Positions 22,531 to 33,705 of a DNA stretch of 64,000 nt are shown here, one piece after another. Both the position numbers and the translations under genes were made by a program. The notes under the pieces were generated by a model that saw nothing but the letters and a program-made list of their open reading frames with translations, searched no databases and was not told the origin of the DNA. Source of the DNA: Oryzias latipes (lineage: Eukaryota > Chordata > Actinopteri > Beloniformes > Adrianichthyidae). The stretch covers positions 11,289,325 to 11,353,324 of the forward strand of contig NC_019879.2 of the NCBI RefSeq assembly GCF_002234675.1, written 5' to 3'. Every line of letters begins with the position of its first letter. Positions within the stretch are counted from its first letter, which is position 1.

Positions 22531-23740
22531 AGTTAATAATAATAAACTTTATTTGTATAGCACCTTTCAAGATAAAATCACAAGGTGCTTCACAGTAAAA
22601 CACAGTAAAACCCAATAAAACACAGTAAAACACAGTAAAATACGGAGAGAAATAAGAAAAAGCAATTTTAAAAAGATAGGTTTTTAGCTGCTTTTTAAAG
22701 GAAAACAATGAGTCTGCAGATCTGAGACTGAGAGGAAGGGAGTTCCAGAGGGATGGGGCCACTGCTGCAAAGGCTCTGTCACCTTTAGGCTTTAAGCGGG
22801 TTTTCTTAACAACCAGCAGACCCTGGTCACATGACCTCAGGGACCTGCTGGGAGTGTACCGGTTGGTAGATGGGTGCTTGGTTAATGAAAGCTGTGTATG
22901 TTAAAACCAGGATTTTAAAATGCACTTGGTGGCGGATGGGGGCTAGTGCAACTGGATTAACAACGGGTTGACGTGTAAAAACTTAGATGATTTAGTTAAA
23001 AGCCTTGCAGCAGTGTTCTGGACAACTTTAAAGAGTTTTTGCTTAAGCATGTGAAGATGGAGTTGCCATTATCAAGACGAGATGAAATAAAAGCGTGGAT
23101 GAGCATCTCCAACTCCTAATGTGACACAATTGGACTCAGTTTTGCAATGTTTTTAAGATGATAAAACCAAGAGCCTACAAGTGACCCGACATGAGAGTCA
23201 AGGGATAAAACTGGGTTGAGGGTTACCCCGAGGTTCCTGACAGACGGCTTGATAAAGGAAGCAAGGGGACCAAGCCACTGGACTATCTGGGGGAGGCAAC
23301 TGTCAGGAGTACAGACTAGTACCTCAGTTTGGCTTGATTTAGTTTGAGAAAATTCATCCAACTCTTGACTGAATCCAGGCACCTGCATAAAATCTGTACT
23401 TTAAAAACATCCTGCGGTTTAAAAGACACATAGAGCTGAATATCATCAGCATAAAAATGATAAGAAGCATCGTTAAAAGAACTTAAAATGTGCTATAAAA
23501 AAAGGCAATAGATATAAAATGAACAATAAAGGTCCCAAAACTCAGCCTTGTGGGACACCAGAAGTGAGGGATGCAGAAGAGGACTTAAACTTTGTAAAAA
23601 CAACTGAAAAAGATCTACCAGTCAGATAAGAGGAGAACCAGTTTAAAGCGGAACCATATACCCCAACCCAATTTTTTAGCCTGTCCAGGAGGACATAATG
23701 GTCAAAGGCTGCGGTCAAGTCCAGTAGCAGTAGCACAGAG
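22530..23740 (-). pseudogene. L2-like LINE, RT remnant, minus strand
   Basis: Read on the minus strand from 23736, the conceptual product has LLLLDLTAAFDHYVLLDRL (motif A), SSASLTSGVPQG, then SVRNLGVTLNPVLSLDSH and, near the end, APSLWNSLPLSLRSADSLF. It ends at 22535-22560 with a CTATACAAATAAAG-type tail and (TTA)n. The region around motif C and much of the thumb are deleted or scrambled. It is 5'-truncated inside the RT. Confidence 0.85.
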
Positions 23741-24039
23741 CATTTTCATGCATCGACCCATCAACCCATCGATGGCCGAGGTCGTCCGATGAAGGAGTAA
23801 CCAGCCTGGCAGAGTTCAATGAGAGATGAGTGAGTTAGAGATGTGTTGTCATCGGCCAGGATTTAGGCACTTTGGCTTGATAGAAGCTCCAAAGACCTTC
23901 GACAGAAATAAGTGGGTTTAGAAGATGAATTGTTGAAAAGTTTTTTTTTTTATAAAGCACATAACTTCCTGTTTGTGATAGAAATGTAATTTGCATTTGC
24001 AAAATAATTGGTAAAATGGTAAACGACAGATTTTTCTAG

Positions 24040-24140
24040 CGATTTTCTAGCCCAAGGACACTTTGACACATAGATGGGGGGAATCAAACCTGCAATATTC
24101 TGATCAGAGGTCGGTCGCCCTTCCACTGCACCACAGGACA
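24040..24140. repeat. Possible interspersed repeat
   Basis: The blocks AGCCCAAGGACACTTTGACA and CGCCCTTCCACTGCACCACA recall a family common in fish. No boundaries could be set. Confidence 0.3.
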
Positions 24141-24650
24141 TAGTGTAAAGGTTTACAGATGCTCCTGACACTAGTTTGTTTTTAATTAAAAAAACGAATA
24201 GATTGTTATATAATATATCAAATGCCAATCATAGTAATATAGGAAACTCATTCTCATTATTTTAAATTGTGGGAAATAAAATGTATTCAGCATTTTTTTA
24301 GGAAAACATTAATACATGACAGTTGTTAGACCTTCAATCTTTTTTCATAAACTCTGAAAAAAAGTAATGTAATAATGAAGTAAAACAGCAGAATCCTTAA
24401 ATTATCTGCCATATTCTTTTACAGACCCACTCCCATTAAAAATTGTGTTTTTGAGGTTTTAACGTGTTGCTGTGGCACGATGGAGGACATATATAAAGAA
24501 AATTAACCGTAAATTGCATTTCTAAACGATAATTTATTTAAATTGTTGTGAATAGAAAAATGCAGACAAAAATGCCATTTATAAAAGATTGTATTTGTTA
24601 TAGAAAATGAGATGGGCAGGCTAAAAGTTCCCCGCTCCACTCCATTCTGT

Positions 24651-25445
24651 CTACTGCTCATCATGCTCTGAATCCAATTGTCGACACTTACTTGGAGAAT
24701 GCAGTAGCTCCTTCTTCTCCCGCTCCTCGTTTATCTTGTTATCCTGGAGTTCGTTTGAGTTCATTGAAGACTCAGTGAGCTTCTTATGGATGAGGTAGAA
24801 AAGTTCAGCCACGTTCAGCATCATGCAGATGGCCGATGAGGCCACCATGAAGATGGTGAAGACAGTCTTTTCTGTTGGCCTGGAGATGAAGCAGTCCACC
24901 GTGTTAGGACAAGGCCACTGTTCACACTTCACAAGCCGGGGCATATAGAGGCCATCATAGATGAGGAACAATACATAGATGAAAACACCTTCAAAAATGA
25001 GCCTGAAGAGAATACTCCAGGTATAGGTCCACCATAGAGAGCCTGTGATGGATAGACGCTGCTTCTTCTGCTTCTTCTGCTTCTTCTTCTCCTTCTGCTC
25101 CTTAGGCTCTGAATTCTCAGAGGACTGCTCGCTCTTCCCATCCTTACGTTGTTTGAAGATGACATGCATGGTTACCAGCAAGGCTGGTGTGGAGACAAAG
25201 ATGAGCTGCAGGCACCACAGGCGGATGTGCGACACAGGAAAGAAGTGGTCATAGCAGACATTTTTGCATCCAGGCTGCTGTGTGTTGCAGGTGAAGTCAG
25301 ACTGCTCGTCTCCCCAAACTTTCTCTGCTGCCAGAATCAGGATGGCAACGCGGAAGATGAAAAGAACAGACAACCAGATCTTCCCCAAACTGGTGGAGTT
25401 GTTCCTGACACGCTTCAACACGGTGTAGAGCTTATCCCAATTCAT
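24651..25445 (-). CDS. Connexin, gap-junction beta-type (intact)
   Basis: A 264-residue four-pass membrane protein that would form hexameric connexons in the plasma membrane and dock to make gap junctions. The start is [10 protein letters not shown], the usual connexin N-terminus, with the ATG at 25445-25443. TM1 is about residues 20-40. The E1 loop has C53, C60 and C64 (CX6CX3C). TM2 is about 75-95. The cytoplasmic loop (about 97-130) is lysine-rich. TM3 is about 138-163. The E2 loop has C174, C179 and C185 (CX4CX5C). TM4 is about 193-219. The C-tail is short, about 44 residues. The loop spacing and [10 protein letters not shown] segment fit beta connexins (GJB2/GJB6-like), but the exact orthologue is not decided. 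The coding exon starts at a TTTTTCAG acceptor near 25478, and exon 1 is noncoding. Confidence 0.95.
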   Translation of the reverse strand: MNWDKLYTVLKRVRNNSTSLGKIWLSVLFIFRVAILILAAEKVWGDEQSDFTCNTQQPGCKNVCYDHFFPVSHIRLWCLQLIFVSTPALLVTMHVIFKQRKDGKSEQSSENSEPKEQKEKKKQKKQKKQRLSITGSLWWTYTWSILFRLIFEGVFIYVLFLIYDGLYMPRLVKCEQWPCPNTVDCFISRPTEKTVFTIFMVASSAICMMLNVAELFYLIHKKLTESSMNSNELQDNKINEEREKKELLHSPSKCRQLDSEHDEQ

Positions 25446-25761
25446 TCTGAGACCATGAATCTGCACTGAAATCAAGACTGAAAAAGAGAAAACATCCGTT
25501 ATCTTAGTTTCTGCATAAACTAACTGACATGTAGAAGAGATCAACTCAAATTCAGGCACACAGAGAAGAAACAGGATTTTAAACTGAAGACATCAATTGC
25601 TCTTAAACTCACTACAAAGTTAATGAGTTTTGAAAAACAAAACTAATGTTTGATGCAAAAAGACAAAAAATATGTGAAACCTATAAATTACACAAATGGA
25701 TGGAGATTACCCTCTAAACAGATATGGTATTTTTGAACAAGTTAGAACAATTAGAAAAACT

Positions 25762-25850
25762 GTGTGTGTGTGTGTGTGTGTGCGTGTGTGTGTGTGTGTG
25801 TGGGTGTGTGCGCACATGCGCGTAGGCACGTGTGTGAGTGTGTGCGTCGG
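25762..25850. repeat. (GT)n microsatellite in the connexin intron
   Basis: A nearly pure GT run turning into GTGTGCGCA-type repeats. The block B counterpart (37320-37395) is instead (GGGTGT)n, so the tract changed quickly after duplication. Confidence 0.95.
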
Positions 25851-26044
25851 TGTTTGGAATGAATATGTGGAATAGCATGGACATTAAACAATTTACATGT
25901 ACTAAAAACTTAAGATGGACGGACAAAAATAATGAAATCTCCAATTAATAATGGTCAAATAATTATTTGGAATAATATTAATTATTATGTAAAAAGTAGC
26001 TAACATTATAGGCTTAATTAGGCATTGGTACTGCCCATTTTTAA

Positions 26045-26249
26045 CCCTTGTGCTATCCTAGGCACTTAAAAGTTGGTAGTTGGGTCATCTAGACCCACTA
26101 GACAGTGCTCTGAACCTTTTTTCTTCAATGATTTGTGATCTTCACTGGTGTCCATGGATTACATGAAATCTTTCCACCTTTATCCACCTTTGTCATGGTA
26201 GGGAGAAAAAGTCAGTGTAAGGGTGGGGTCATCTAAGATAGCACAATGG
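26045..26249 (+). mobile_element. TTAA MITE (piggyBac-type), complete
   Basis: TTAA at 26041-26044 and 26250-26253 flanks the inverted termini CCCTTGTGCTATCC and GATAGCACAATGG. It is 205 bp long and lies in the connexin intron. The orthologous position in block B carries a shorter 163-bp copy, so this insertion predates the duplication. Confidence 0.88.
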
Positions 26250-26269
26250 TTAAATGTGCAATTATTTAA

Positions 26270-26530
26270 TAATAATAACCAATTTTATTTAAAAGCGCAT
26301 TTCAAGGAACTCAACGACACTGTACCAAATAATAGTCACTCAGTTCACAAAAATATTCAATCAAAACACAATGAATAGTATAGCTGACAGAAAATCAAAA
26401 GTGAATCAGAGTGAAGAAGCCAAGTAAACAGGTGAGTTTTGAGGAGTTTGGGAGCCAGCTGAAGGCTCGGCTCCACATGGTATCGAGCCATGCCGAGGGA
26501 AAGGACAGCTTTTCCATTTTTTTTTAAGCA
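26270..26530 (-). repeat. Possible LINE 3' tail remnant
   Basis: TTTTATTTAAAAGCGCATTTC followed by GACACTGTACCAAA is like the inverted 3' end of a fish LINE (a CTACAAATAAA-type tail read on the minus strand). It is shared with block B at 37762-38010. Confidence 0.35.
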
Positions 26531-26696
26531 TTGAAGATGGTGATTGTATTTTGTAATATTTTAATAATTTGTATTGTTTTTACATGTTTTAAATAAAGGA
26601 AATAATAAAATAGTAATTTTAAAAAGTCTCAATTTGTTTCTAAATAAATAAGCAGATCTACAACAAAATGTAAAATAGGTCAAATAATCAGCAACA

Positions 26697-27000
26697 TAAA
26701 GGCCCGTACACACCGGGACGAATATTCGCCAGGCGTTATTCGCCAGCGTTTTTCGCCACGTTTGTTGTGTTCACACCCAGGCGATTTTCGCTGACGATGA
26801 GCCGAGCGAACATGCAATTTCATTCCCTGACGTTAGATGGCGCTTAATGTAAACAGAAATTCTCCTGTACACAAGGGGGCGCTGCGCAACTTTATGCTTC
26901 TTAAAGTCGCTTTTCACTCAGAAGAAGAGAGCAAGTATTTACGCGATTGTCAGATTCAAACAAAGAAAACATGAATATTTCAAGTACCAGTAGCTCCAAC
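26697..27000. repeat. Block A-specific segment, possible DNA-transposon fragment
   Basis: It starts with GGCCCGTACACACCGGGACG and has CG-rich internal blocks unlike its AT-rich surroundings. In block B the corresponding place (about 38190-38224) holds about 35 bp of different sequence. No terminal inverted repeats or target duplication were found, so the type is not decided. Confidence 0.4.
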
Positions 27001-27192
27001 AACAATTAGATGACATTTACATGGTTTTTCTTAGTTTAAAAAACCTTCTTATATTAAAAACCTGAAAAAAAGGTAAGAAATTCATACAAATGTATTGCAA
27101 AATGATGACTTAGTGCTAACAAAATCTAACAGTCACAGTAACAGTAGGCTGACAAGTTTACTGAATCCTTAAAGGGGTTACCTAAAACTCAC

Positions 27193-27330
27193 CTGACTGA
27201 AGAATTTTTCCAGACAGGAAGAATGTATCAAGTCTCCATAAAGAGAAAACACAAACAATCCTCAGTGACTTTGGTGCACAATCTGTGTGAGCAGCTGTAG
27301 ATAGGAGCTCAGTCTCCTGTCTGCACTCCA
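27193..27330 (-). other. Connexin noncoding exon 1 and donor
   Basis: On the minus strand CAGTCAG is followed by the strong donor GTGAGT (27187-27192). The segment is kept in block B (38411-38540) and, in decayed form, in the left relic. That conservation, plus the typical two-exon connexin layout, supports a 5' UTR exon. Its start site is not visible: no clear TATA box lies upstream. The intron to the coding exon would be about 1.7 kb. Confidence 0.55.
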
Positions 27331-29334
27331 GTTCAACGGAGAAGCACCTGGATCAGCAGAGGTTCATCAAACTCCTTTCTGACGAAGACGGAGGAGTGTT
27401 GTTTAGGGAGGGACTCTTCACGCCTCTTCAGGTGCTTTTCCGGTTTGGCATGCAGCTTCATTTTGAAAATGAAAAAGCATTTCTGGTTTTGACCTTGCTT
27501 TTTATTTATGCTACAGAATCGCTTCCATAGAAAGATGACTTCTTGTTGCTTTTCTGAAGAGTATTTCTAATGACATGGTCAAATAAATAAATAAATAGGC
27601 TGTAGCTACAATAACACTGTCTTTCTACAGACTTGTATCTGCCAAAGGTTGACCTTGACAGGTTATGCAAAAGAAGGAAAATGGTTTTTAACATGAGATT
27701 GGAGTGACCCTTAGTTTATGACTTTTTCTGCGAGTTTCAAAATCTTTAAAAACTGCAGGCATATGAGAATATACATGAAAAAAAAGTATTTGGCAGTCGC
27801 TGATTCTGCAAGTTCTCCTACTTAAAAAGATGAGGTCTGCAATGTTTTTCACAGGCATTTTTTTACTGTGAAGGACAGAATACAAAATAGGAAACCAGGA
27901 AATCATTTTTTTGGACGAAGGCGGAAGGTATTCCACCGAAACATGTCGGTACGTTTTATAAAACAAACCAGTGTCTGATAAAAAAAAAATTAATTACGCA
28001 ATCCGGGAAATCCTTTTGAAAGAAATCTTTAAAATAGTTTATAATAGTGCAGAAAATAAGTATTTAGAAACTACAAATATGAAAGAATTCTGTCTCCCAC
28101 AGACCCTTTAGTTGTTTGTCAAGAACTCTTCTCTCCTCCATCTGTTAACTGAATTCATTATCCTTCATCCGTTTCCTGTATTACAGTTTTTTTCCAATTG
28201 CTAAAACACTTAGTGTCATTCTCTAAACCAACTACGGAACTGCTTTAACTCTTTTCTCAAAAACGCCACTCTCTGGTCTAAACCTAAAACACAATTGGCA
28301 AAACTGGGATCTACTAATTGCAAAACAGAGTTGACATTCTCAACACACAAGATTCAAAAAGTTAACACAAAAAGGAAAACTCAAATTCTGCCCCAACACA
28401 GCAGTGATCATCAACAACCAACGAGCAAAAACTGGACACTTGTTGCAAAGTAACTGCAGCTAAAATAAGGGCAGTTGTAGAATAACTGAGCTGCTGTTCA
28501 GAAATAGATAACAGAGCAAGGCAAGTTACTAAAAAAATGTTATTGTGAATATCATTTTTAGGTCTCATAAAACATTAAAAACTAAATCATATGACTCATC
28601 ACTGGGATTACTCCAAAAAATATTTGGCATTCTCCTAATTTTGTGCAACACCAACAGCAATAATCCTCTAAAAAACTTTAGTACTTTCATAAACAAATGA
28701 TCTATTGTTTACTTGTGTTCTCAAAAAGCGCATCTGTTTTACTGCCTGCATTACCTGCTGTCTTTACGTCAAATACTAACAGCAAGTAAACCACAGGCAA
28801 AAATAAAAAAAATACTTTTATATGGAATATAAAGACACGTAATAAAAATGTCTTCAATAGTTAATAAAAATCACATTATTAGCATGAGATGAGTCATCTA
28901 AAGGCACGCGATGATCCAGGTGTTGCGCAATGAAATGTGAAATGTGAAAAACAACAACCTTTGTGCCTTTATAGCATGTGAATATTTTTAACAGTCTGAT
29001 GTAACTGTTGGGTTCAGCTGTAACTGTCAGGAGGACAAAACCTGTCAAGGTAAAATAAAAAAAGCATCCCCCTAAATTGCTGCCAATTTCCTCCTTGATT
29101 TATTAAACCATTTCTTCCTCAAGCCTTCATGAGGCATGGCACCAGGAAGTAAAACCAAGTTATTTTTACTTACCTGTTTTGTCCTCAAAAGACATACCAT
29201 AGTTCCCATTTGGGACAAGGTTATTGAGTGAGTACTATACATGTGGTATTTGCCTAACCCACATTTCTCCACCAAACTGAAAGAGAAGTGAAAAAGAAAA
29301 AATAAATTCCCCTCAGTACATCCTGACCAAATCA

Positions 29335-29410
29335 ATCAATCAATTAATCAAACTTTATTTATAAAGCACTTTTAATATAAAAGAATAACACAAAGTGCTT
29401 TACATTAAAA
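29335..29410 (-). repeat. L2-like 3' tail remnant
   Basis: (AATC)n and CAAACTTTATTTATAAAGCAC on the plus strand are the inverted 3' tail of an L2-like LINE. It is duplicated at 40318-40395. Confidence 0.5.
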
Positions 29411-30611
29411 CCAAACAAAATAAATAATATCAAAACAAGCATGAAGATTAAAATAAACAAGCACAAAAAATAAGTAAATTAATAAATAAATGCCTACACA
29501 ACTCCCACCCCCTAATTGATGGGGAAAGACAATTAGAAATGAGAAATAAGCTGAGCACGAAAACGCTGATAATTGGAACCTACCTCTCTGTGAACAGCTG
29601 CATGACCAGCCAAATGCAGCATCACAGGCGGGAACCGCTCCACCACAGCTAAGAGGTGATGCAGGTCCCCATCCAGAGCCGCAGTGGCTGTGGCACACGA
29701 TTAAACTATGAGGAAAGAAAAATGGCAAGAGACATGATGTTGTTGACAGAGCATGACATAATTACTGCCTGAGCACATACTTTCCCATCTGTTTTTTTCA
29801 GTCAGTAATGATCTGCTCTAATCAGGAGAAGATTCTCTCAGTTCTCAGGTGCAGGTTGGTTGTGGAGCTGGTTCTAGATGGAATTGTTTTTTTGTATATG
29901 GGGTTCTGTTTGTGCCAAAAATATGTTTTCGTGTCCACTGTCTTTGTCTTTGGTCCCTTGTCTATGTCTACTGAACGAGTTCATTGAACATTGGTCCATG
30001 CTTAAACAATATATTTAATAAATTAATTTATTCAAAAACATGGTTTATGTTTAAAACTTTGCATTTGTCCAGATTTTGCTTCTTTTTCCATTTATTTCAG
30101 TATGTTTTTGTGTTGATTTTGTCTCTTCTAGTCATCTTGTTGCATCTGGCACTCTATTCCATTTCTCCACTGATGCTGTGTATGTAATGAGGTTTTGCTG
30201 CCCCTTTAACCCCCTCCCCTGTTCAGCACAAACATGTTGTGACCAATGATAAGCGGCTTGAAGATAAAAAGAAGTAAGAAAGAATGAAGGACAGTTAAAA
30301 AAACGGTTCACAGGAAGAAGCCAGCTTTTGTCGTTCGCTTTAGCCAAGCAATGGGTCATCGCACATATCGTTTCCACAATCTAGTTTCGTTAATACTACT
30401 GTTGTGTTCTGTGATGTACTTCTGAGATGCGTTTATACTTTTCATACAACACGATCGTCTCCAGGGTTTATTCATAAAATCAACGACATCCCGCTCATTC
30501 ACTTGCTGCGCCTGTGAACGCGCTGAGGAAGAGGAGGGTGGTATTTTCGTTCATTTGGTCTTCAGACTGCAACCAGGGGTAGTTGAACTGTACCGCCACA
30601 ATGCAGCGGTC

Positions 30612-30670
30612 AGTGGCGGTTTTTGATATGGGCAAAGTGGGCGGTCACCCAGGGCGGCACATAACAGGGG
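30612..30670 (+). repeat. hAT-like terminus
   Basis: CAGTGGCGGTTTTTGATATG with a GGGCGGCA block resembles the left end of a hAT family. The other end was not found. The same sequence occurs at 41594. Confidence 0.3.
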
Positions 30671-31834
30671 GCAGCATTTTCCAGGGTGCGCACTTCCAAT
30701 AGCATGCCCACAGTGTAACACATAATAAAGCAACTCAGCGATGGATGAGACTTTCAGCCCTTTATTTTGATAGGCTTACCACAGACAGTATTTTGCGCCT
30801 ATATTTTGACACATCTGACACTGAACATCGCACCCATGTCTTCATCCTCTCCCCTCTCCACACTTATGGTGCAAAAAAATAAAAAAAGTAAACACAACAA
30901 GATGAAATAACTAAGAGTCAAACAACGTAAAACAGCCACATGAAAAGGCACTTAGGCAAAAGAAAAACCCATGCTCAACCCAATTTCGACCAGAGCAGGC
31001 AAAGGGTATTATTTCCCACAACTCCCCGCTCCGACAGAGCAGACCCAACGTGCACGTAGCCACCACCCTCTGCTGCAAGACACTTGCGCCCACCCCTCTT
31101 TGCAGTAGTCTTTGGAACAGAAGTCAAGAAGTTCGAGAAGGGGCAAGTCACCGGTGGCTGGGTGAAGCACATACAAACACAGGTATTTTTTTTAATTTAA
31201 TTTAATTTTTTTACACAAACACAGGTAATTGTGAATCTTTTTCACTCTAACAATCATCTGTAGGACGCAGCTGTGCGCTCCTGTCATAGAGACGGAGTCG
31301 CGTATGTCAGAATGAAAAGGGGAGGGGTAGTGGGCGCAGGCTGTGCAGACTGCAGCCTTGATTACGCAACACCTGGATCATCACGTGCCATTGAATCACT
31401 CAGCTTATGTTATTAATGTCAATATTTTACTTTACTTAACTATTGTAGATGTTAAGACAGCAGGTAATTCCGGATGACAGCTGCACTTCATGAGATCAAA
31501 AATAAACTATAGATTGTTTGTGTATTAATGGATTGAAGTTTTTAGGAGGATTTCTACTGTTGGTGTTGCACAAAATTAAGGAAATGCCAAATATTTTTGG
31601 AGTAATTTCAGTGATGAGTTCTATGGTTTAGTTTGTAATGTTTTACAAGACCTAAAAATGATGTTCACAATACGTTTTTTTATTTTAGATCCAATCCCTC
31701 TGATCCGTTTCACAAAGACACACACAGAACGTCACACACCAAGAAATTAACTTATTGCTAGAAATGATTCCAGGAGTCCAAAAATGATAAAAGAGCAAAG
31801 AAAACGGAAAGACATGATTTTTTTTTCTTTTTAA

Positions 31835-32386
31835 TGTCATGACTATAGAACGACAGAGACCCAGATGCTGAAATCCTGAATGAGACACAGAGCAGAGATG
31901 TCTTGGCGAGAAGGTGGATTTAATGTGATGGCAAGACAGGTAGGACACAGTTCCTGGAGGTCCGGAGAATGAGTAACTGCGGCTCGTGGCGTCACTGGTG
32001 GATATGCTCGTACGGGTCTGGAGTCGGCAGCGTGGTCCCGTCTCGTGAGGCAGCTAGTTCGGCAGAGGCTCGTGGTGAGTGTGGAGGGAACAGACCAGAA
32101 GAGGTTTCCAGATAACGGCTGCTGTGGGCAACCACTCATGGCTGAGGTTTCCTGGAGACAGGTAAGACAACGTATGTTAATTGCTTGGCTTAAGGCAAGG
32201 AAGCAAAACATGAACTTGACGTGAGGCCAAATATGCACCATCAGGGGCAACGGACTGGTGTTGAATGAAGATCCTGGAGCTCCTTAAGAAGGCAGGTGTG
32301 GCGATGAGGTGAGTGGAAGCAGCTGGGAATAATCAGGAACCAAGCGGAGAGGAGAGGGGGAGGAGTCTGACAGAGGCACCATGACA
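31835..32386 (-). mobile_element. Solo LTR (gypsy-like), only in block A
   Basis: A 552-bp segment with ends TGTCATG and CATGACA. Block B has an uninterrupted ATTAATG at this point. The flanks TTTAA and ATTAA agree at four of five bases, fitting a decayed 5-bp duplication. It is related to the LTR at 36712-37264 (shared GAGGAGTCTGACAG near the right end). Orientation is inferred from the GTGCC-TCTGTCAGACTCCTCC start on the minus strand. Confidence 0.75.
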
Positions 32387-32738
32387 ATTAATGTTTCCAG
32401 GTTTTGTTTGTTTTGTTCTGCAGCATGTTAATGTTTGTATAAAACCACAATGATCATAATTGAAACACCACTGGGAATGCTTTTCCAATAGATCAAAAGA
32501 TTATTGAAGTGGGACTTAAGTATTTTACTCTTTTTCAATAACTATTTTTTAGCTGTAATTTTAATGTTTGTGATACTTTCACAATGGTTGTTCTTCAATT
32601 ACAAAAAAAGCATCTTCCTGGCCTCAAGTTCATCGCTTTTATAATACTAAAGTTTCTCAAAGACAATTTTGGACTACTTAGTTTACAACCCAAATATTAT
32701 GCAATTTAATTGGAAAGTAGAAACCCATGGATAACATA

Positions 32739-33156
32739 CAGTGGTGGACAAAATTGTTGGTACCCCTCAGTTAAAGAAAAAAGTCCACAACGCTCACTGA
32801 AATTACTTGAATCGTTCAAAAGTAACAATAAATTTAAATTTATTGAAAATTAAATAATCAAAATCAGCCATTACTTTTGAGTTGTTGATTAACAGAATTA
32901 TTAAAAAAAAAAACTCATGAAACAGGGCTGGACAAAAATGATGGTATGCATTACTTAATATTTTGTTGCACAACCTTTTGAGGCAATCACTGCAATTAAA
33001 TTGTTTCTGTATTTGTCAATAAGCCTTCTGCACCTGTTGACAGGTATTTTGGCCCACTCCTCATGAGCAAACTGCTCCTGTTCTCTCAGGTTTGATGGGT
33101 GTCTTCTCCAAATGGCATGTTTCAGCTCCTTCCACAGATGTTCAATGGGATTCAGA
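32739..33156 (-). pseudogene. Truncated Tc1-type element
   Basis: The left terminal repeat (CAGTGGTGGACAAAATTGTT) is followed by the C-terminal transposase part on the minus strand ([16 protein letters not shown] to SKGCATKY, ending near 32955). It is the same family and the same host position as the complete element at 58650-60291. It is cut at 33156, where other block DNA begins. Confidence 0.85.
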
Positions 33157-33700
33157 TCATCAACAACCAACCAACCAAAACTGGACACTTGTTGCAAAGT
33201 AACTGCAGCTAAAATAAGGGCAGTTCTAGAATAACTGAGCTGCTCTTCAGAAATAGATAACAGAGCTAGGCAAGTTACTAAAAAAATGTTATTGTGAATA
33301 TCATTTTTAGGTCTCATAAAACATTAAAAACTAAATCATATGACTCATCACTGGGATTACTCCAAAAAATATTTGGCATTCTCCTAATTTTGTGCAACAC
33401 CAACAGTAATAATCCTCGGAAAACTTTAGTACTTTCATAAGCAAATGATCTATTGTTTGCTTGTGTTCTCAAAAAGCGCATCTGTTTTACTGCCTGCATT
33501 ACCTGCTGTCTTTACGTCAAATACTAACAGCAAGTAAACCACAGGCAAAAATAAAAAAAAAACATTTATATGGAATATAAAGACACATAATAAAAATGTC
33601 TTCAATAGTTAATAAAAATCACATTATTAGCATGAGATGAGTCATCTAAAGGCACACGATGATCCAGGTGTTGCGCAATCAAGGCTGTGCTCCTCTGTGC
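33152..33700. repeat. Extra copy of the 28405-28936 segment at the block junction
   Basis: After a GATC microhomology the Tc1 sequence changes to a copy of 28405-28936 (also at 39395-39915). It differs from both at more sites than they do from each other. At 33685 it changes again into the 3' end of connexin B. This filler marks the border between block A and block B. Confidence 0.75.
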
Positions 33701-33705
33701 CTACG

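Larger units (their letters stand above)
28535..31688. mobile_element. Element or structure with long inverted arms
   Basis: The left arm (about 28535-28930) and right arm (about 31364-31688) are inverted copies with moderate identity. Matching landmarks run from TTGTGAATATCATTTTTAGG at the outside, through TTACCTGCTGTCTT, to GATGATCCAGGTGTTGCG at the inside. About 2.4 kb lies between. This looks like a foldback-type or long-TIR DNA element. No transposase frame or target duplication was recognised. In block B only the left arm is present, because the right arm was lost with the gypsy junction deletion. Confidence 0.55.
24651..33156. repeat. Duplicated connexin block, copy A
   Basis: It matches block B (33706-58330 plus the start of the Tc1 element) almost base for base outside later insertions. 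For example, 25141-25480 and 36141-36480 differ at about one site. Intervals seen only in A are 26697-27000, the solo LTR at 31835-32386, and 31220-31700, which is deleted in B. The copy ends inside a Tc1 element at 33156. Confidence 0.9.

Noticed and set aside
24651-25559. Connexin start at the upstream in-frame GTG (25559)
   Set aside because: Vertebrate genes use ATG, the family start MNWDKL is at 25445, and a splice acceptor lies between.
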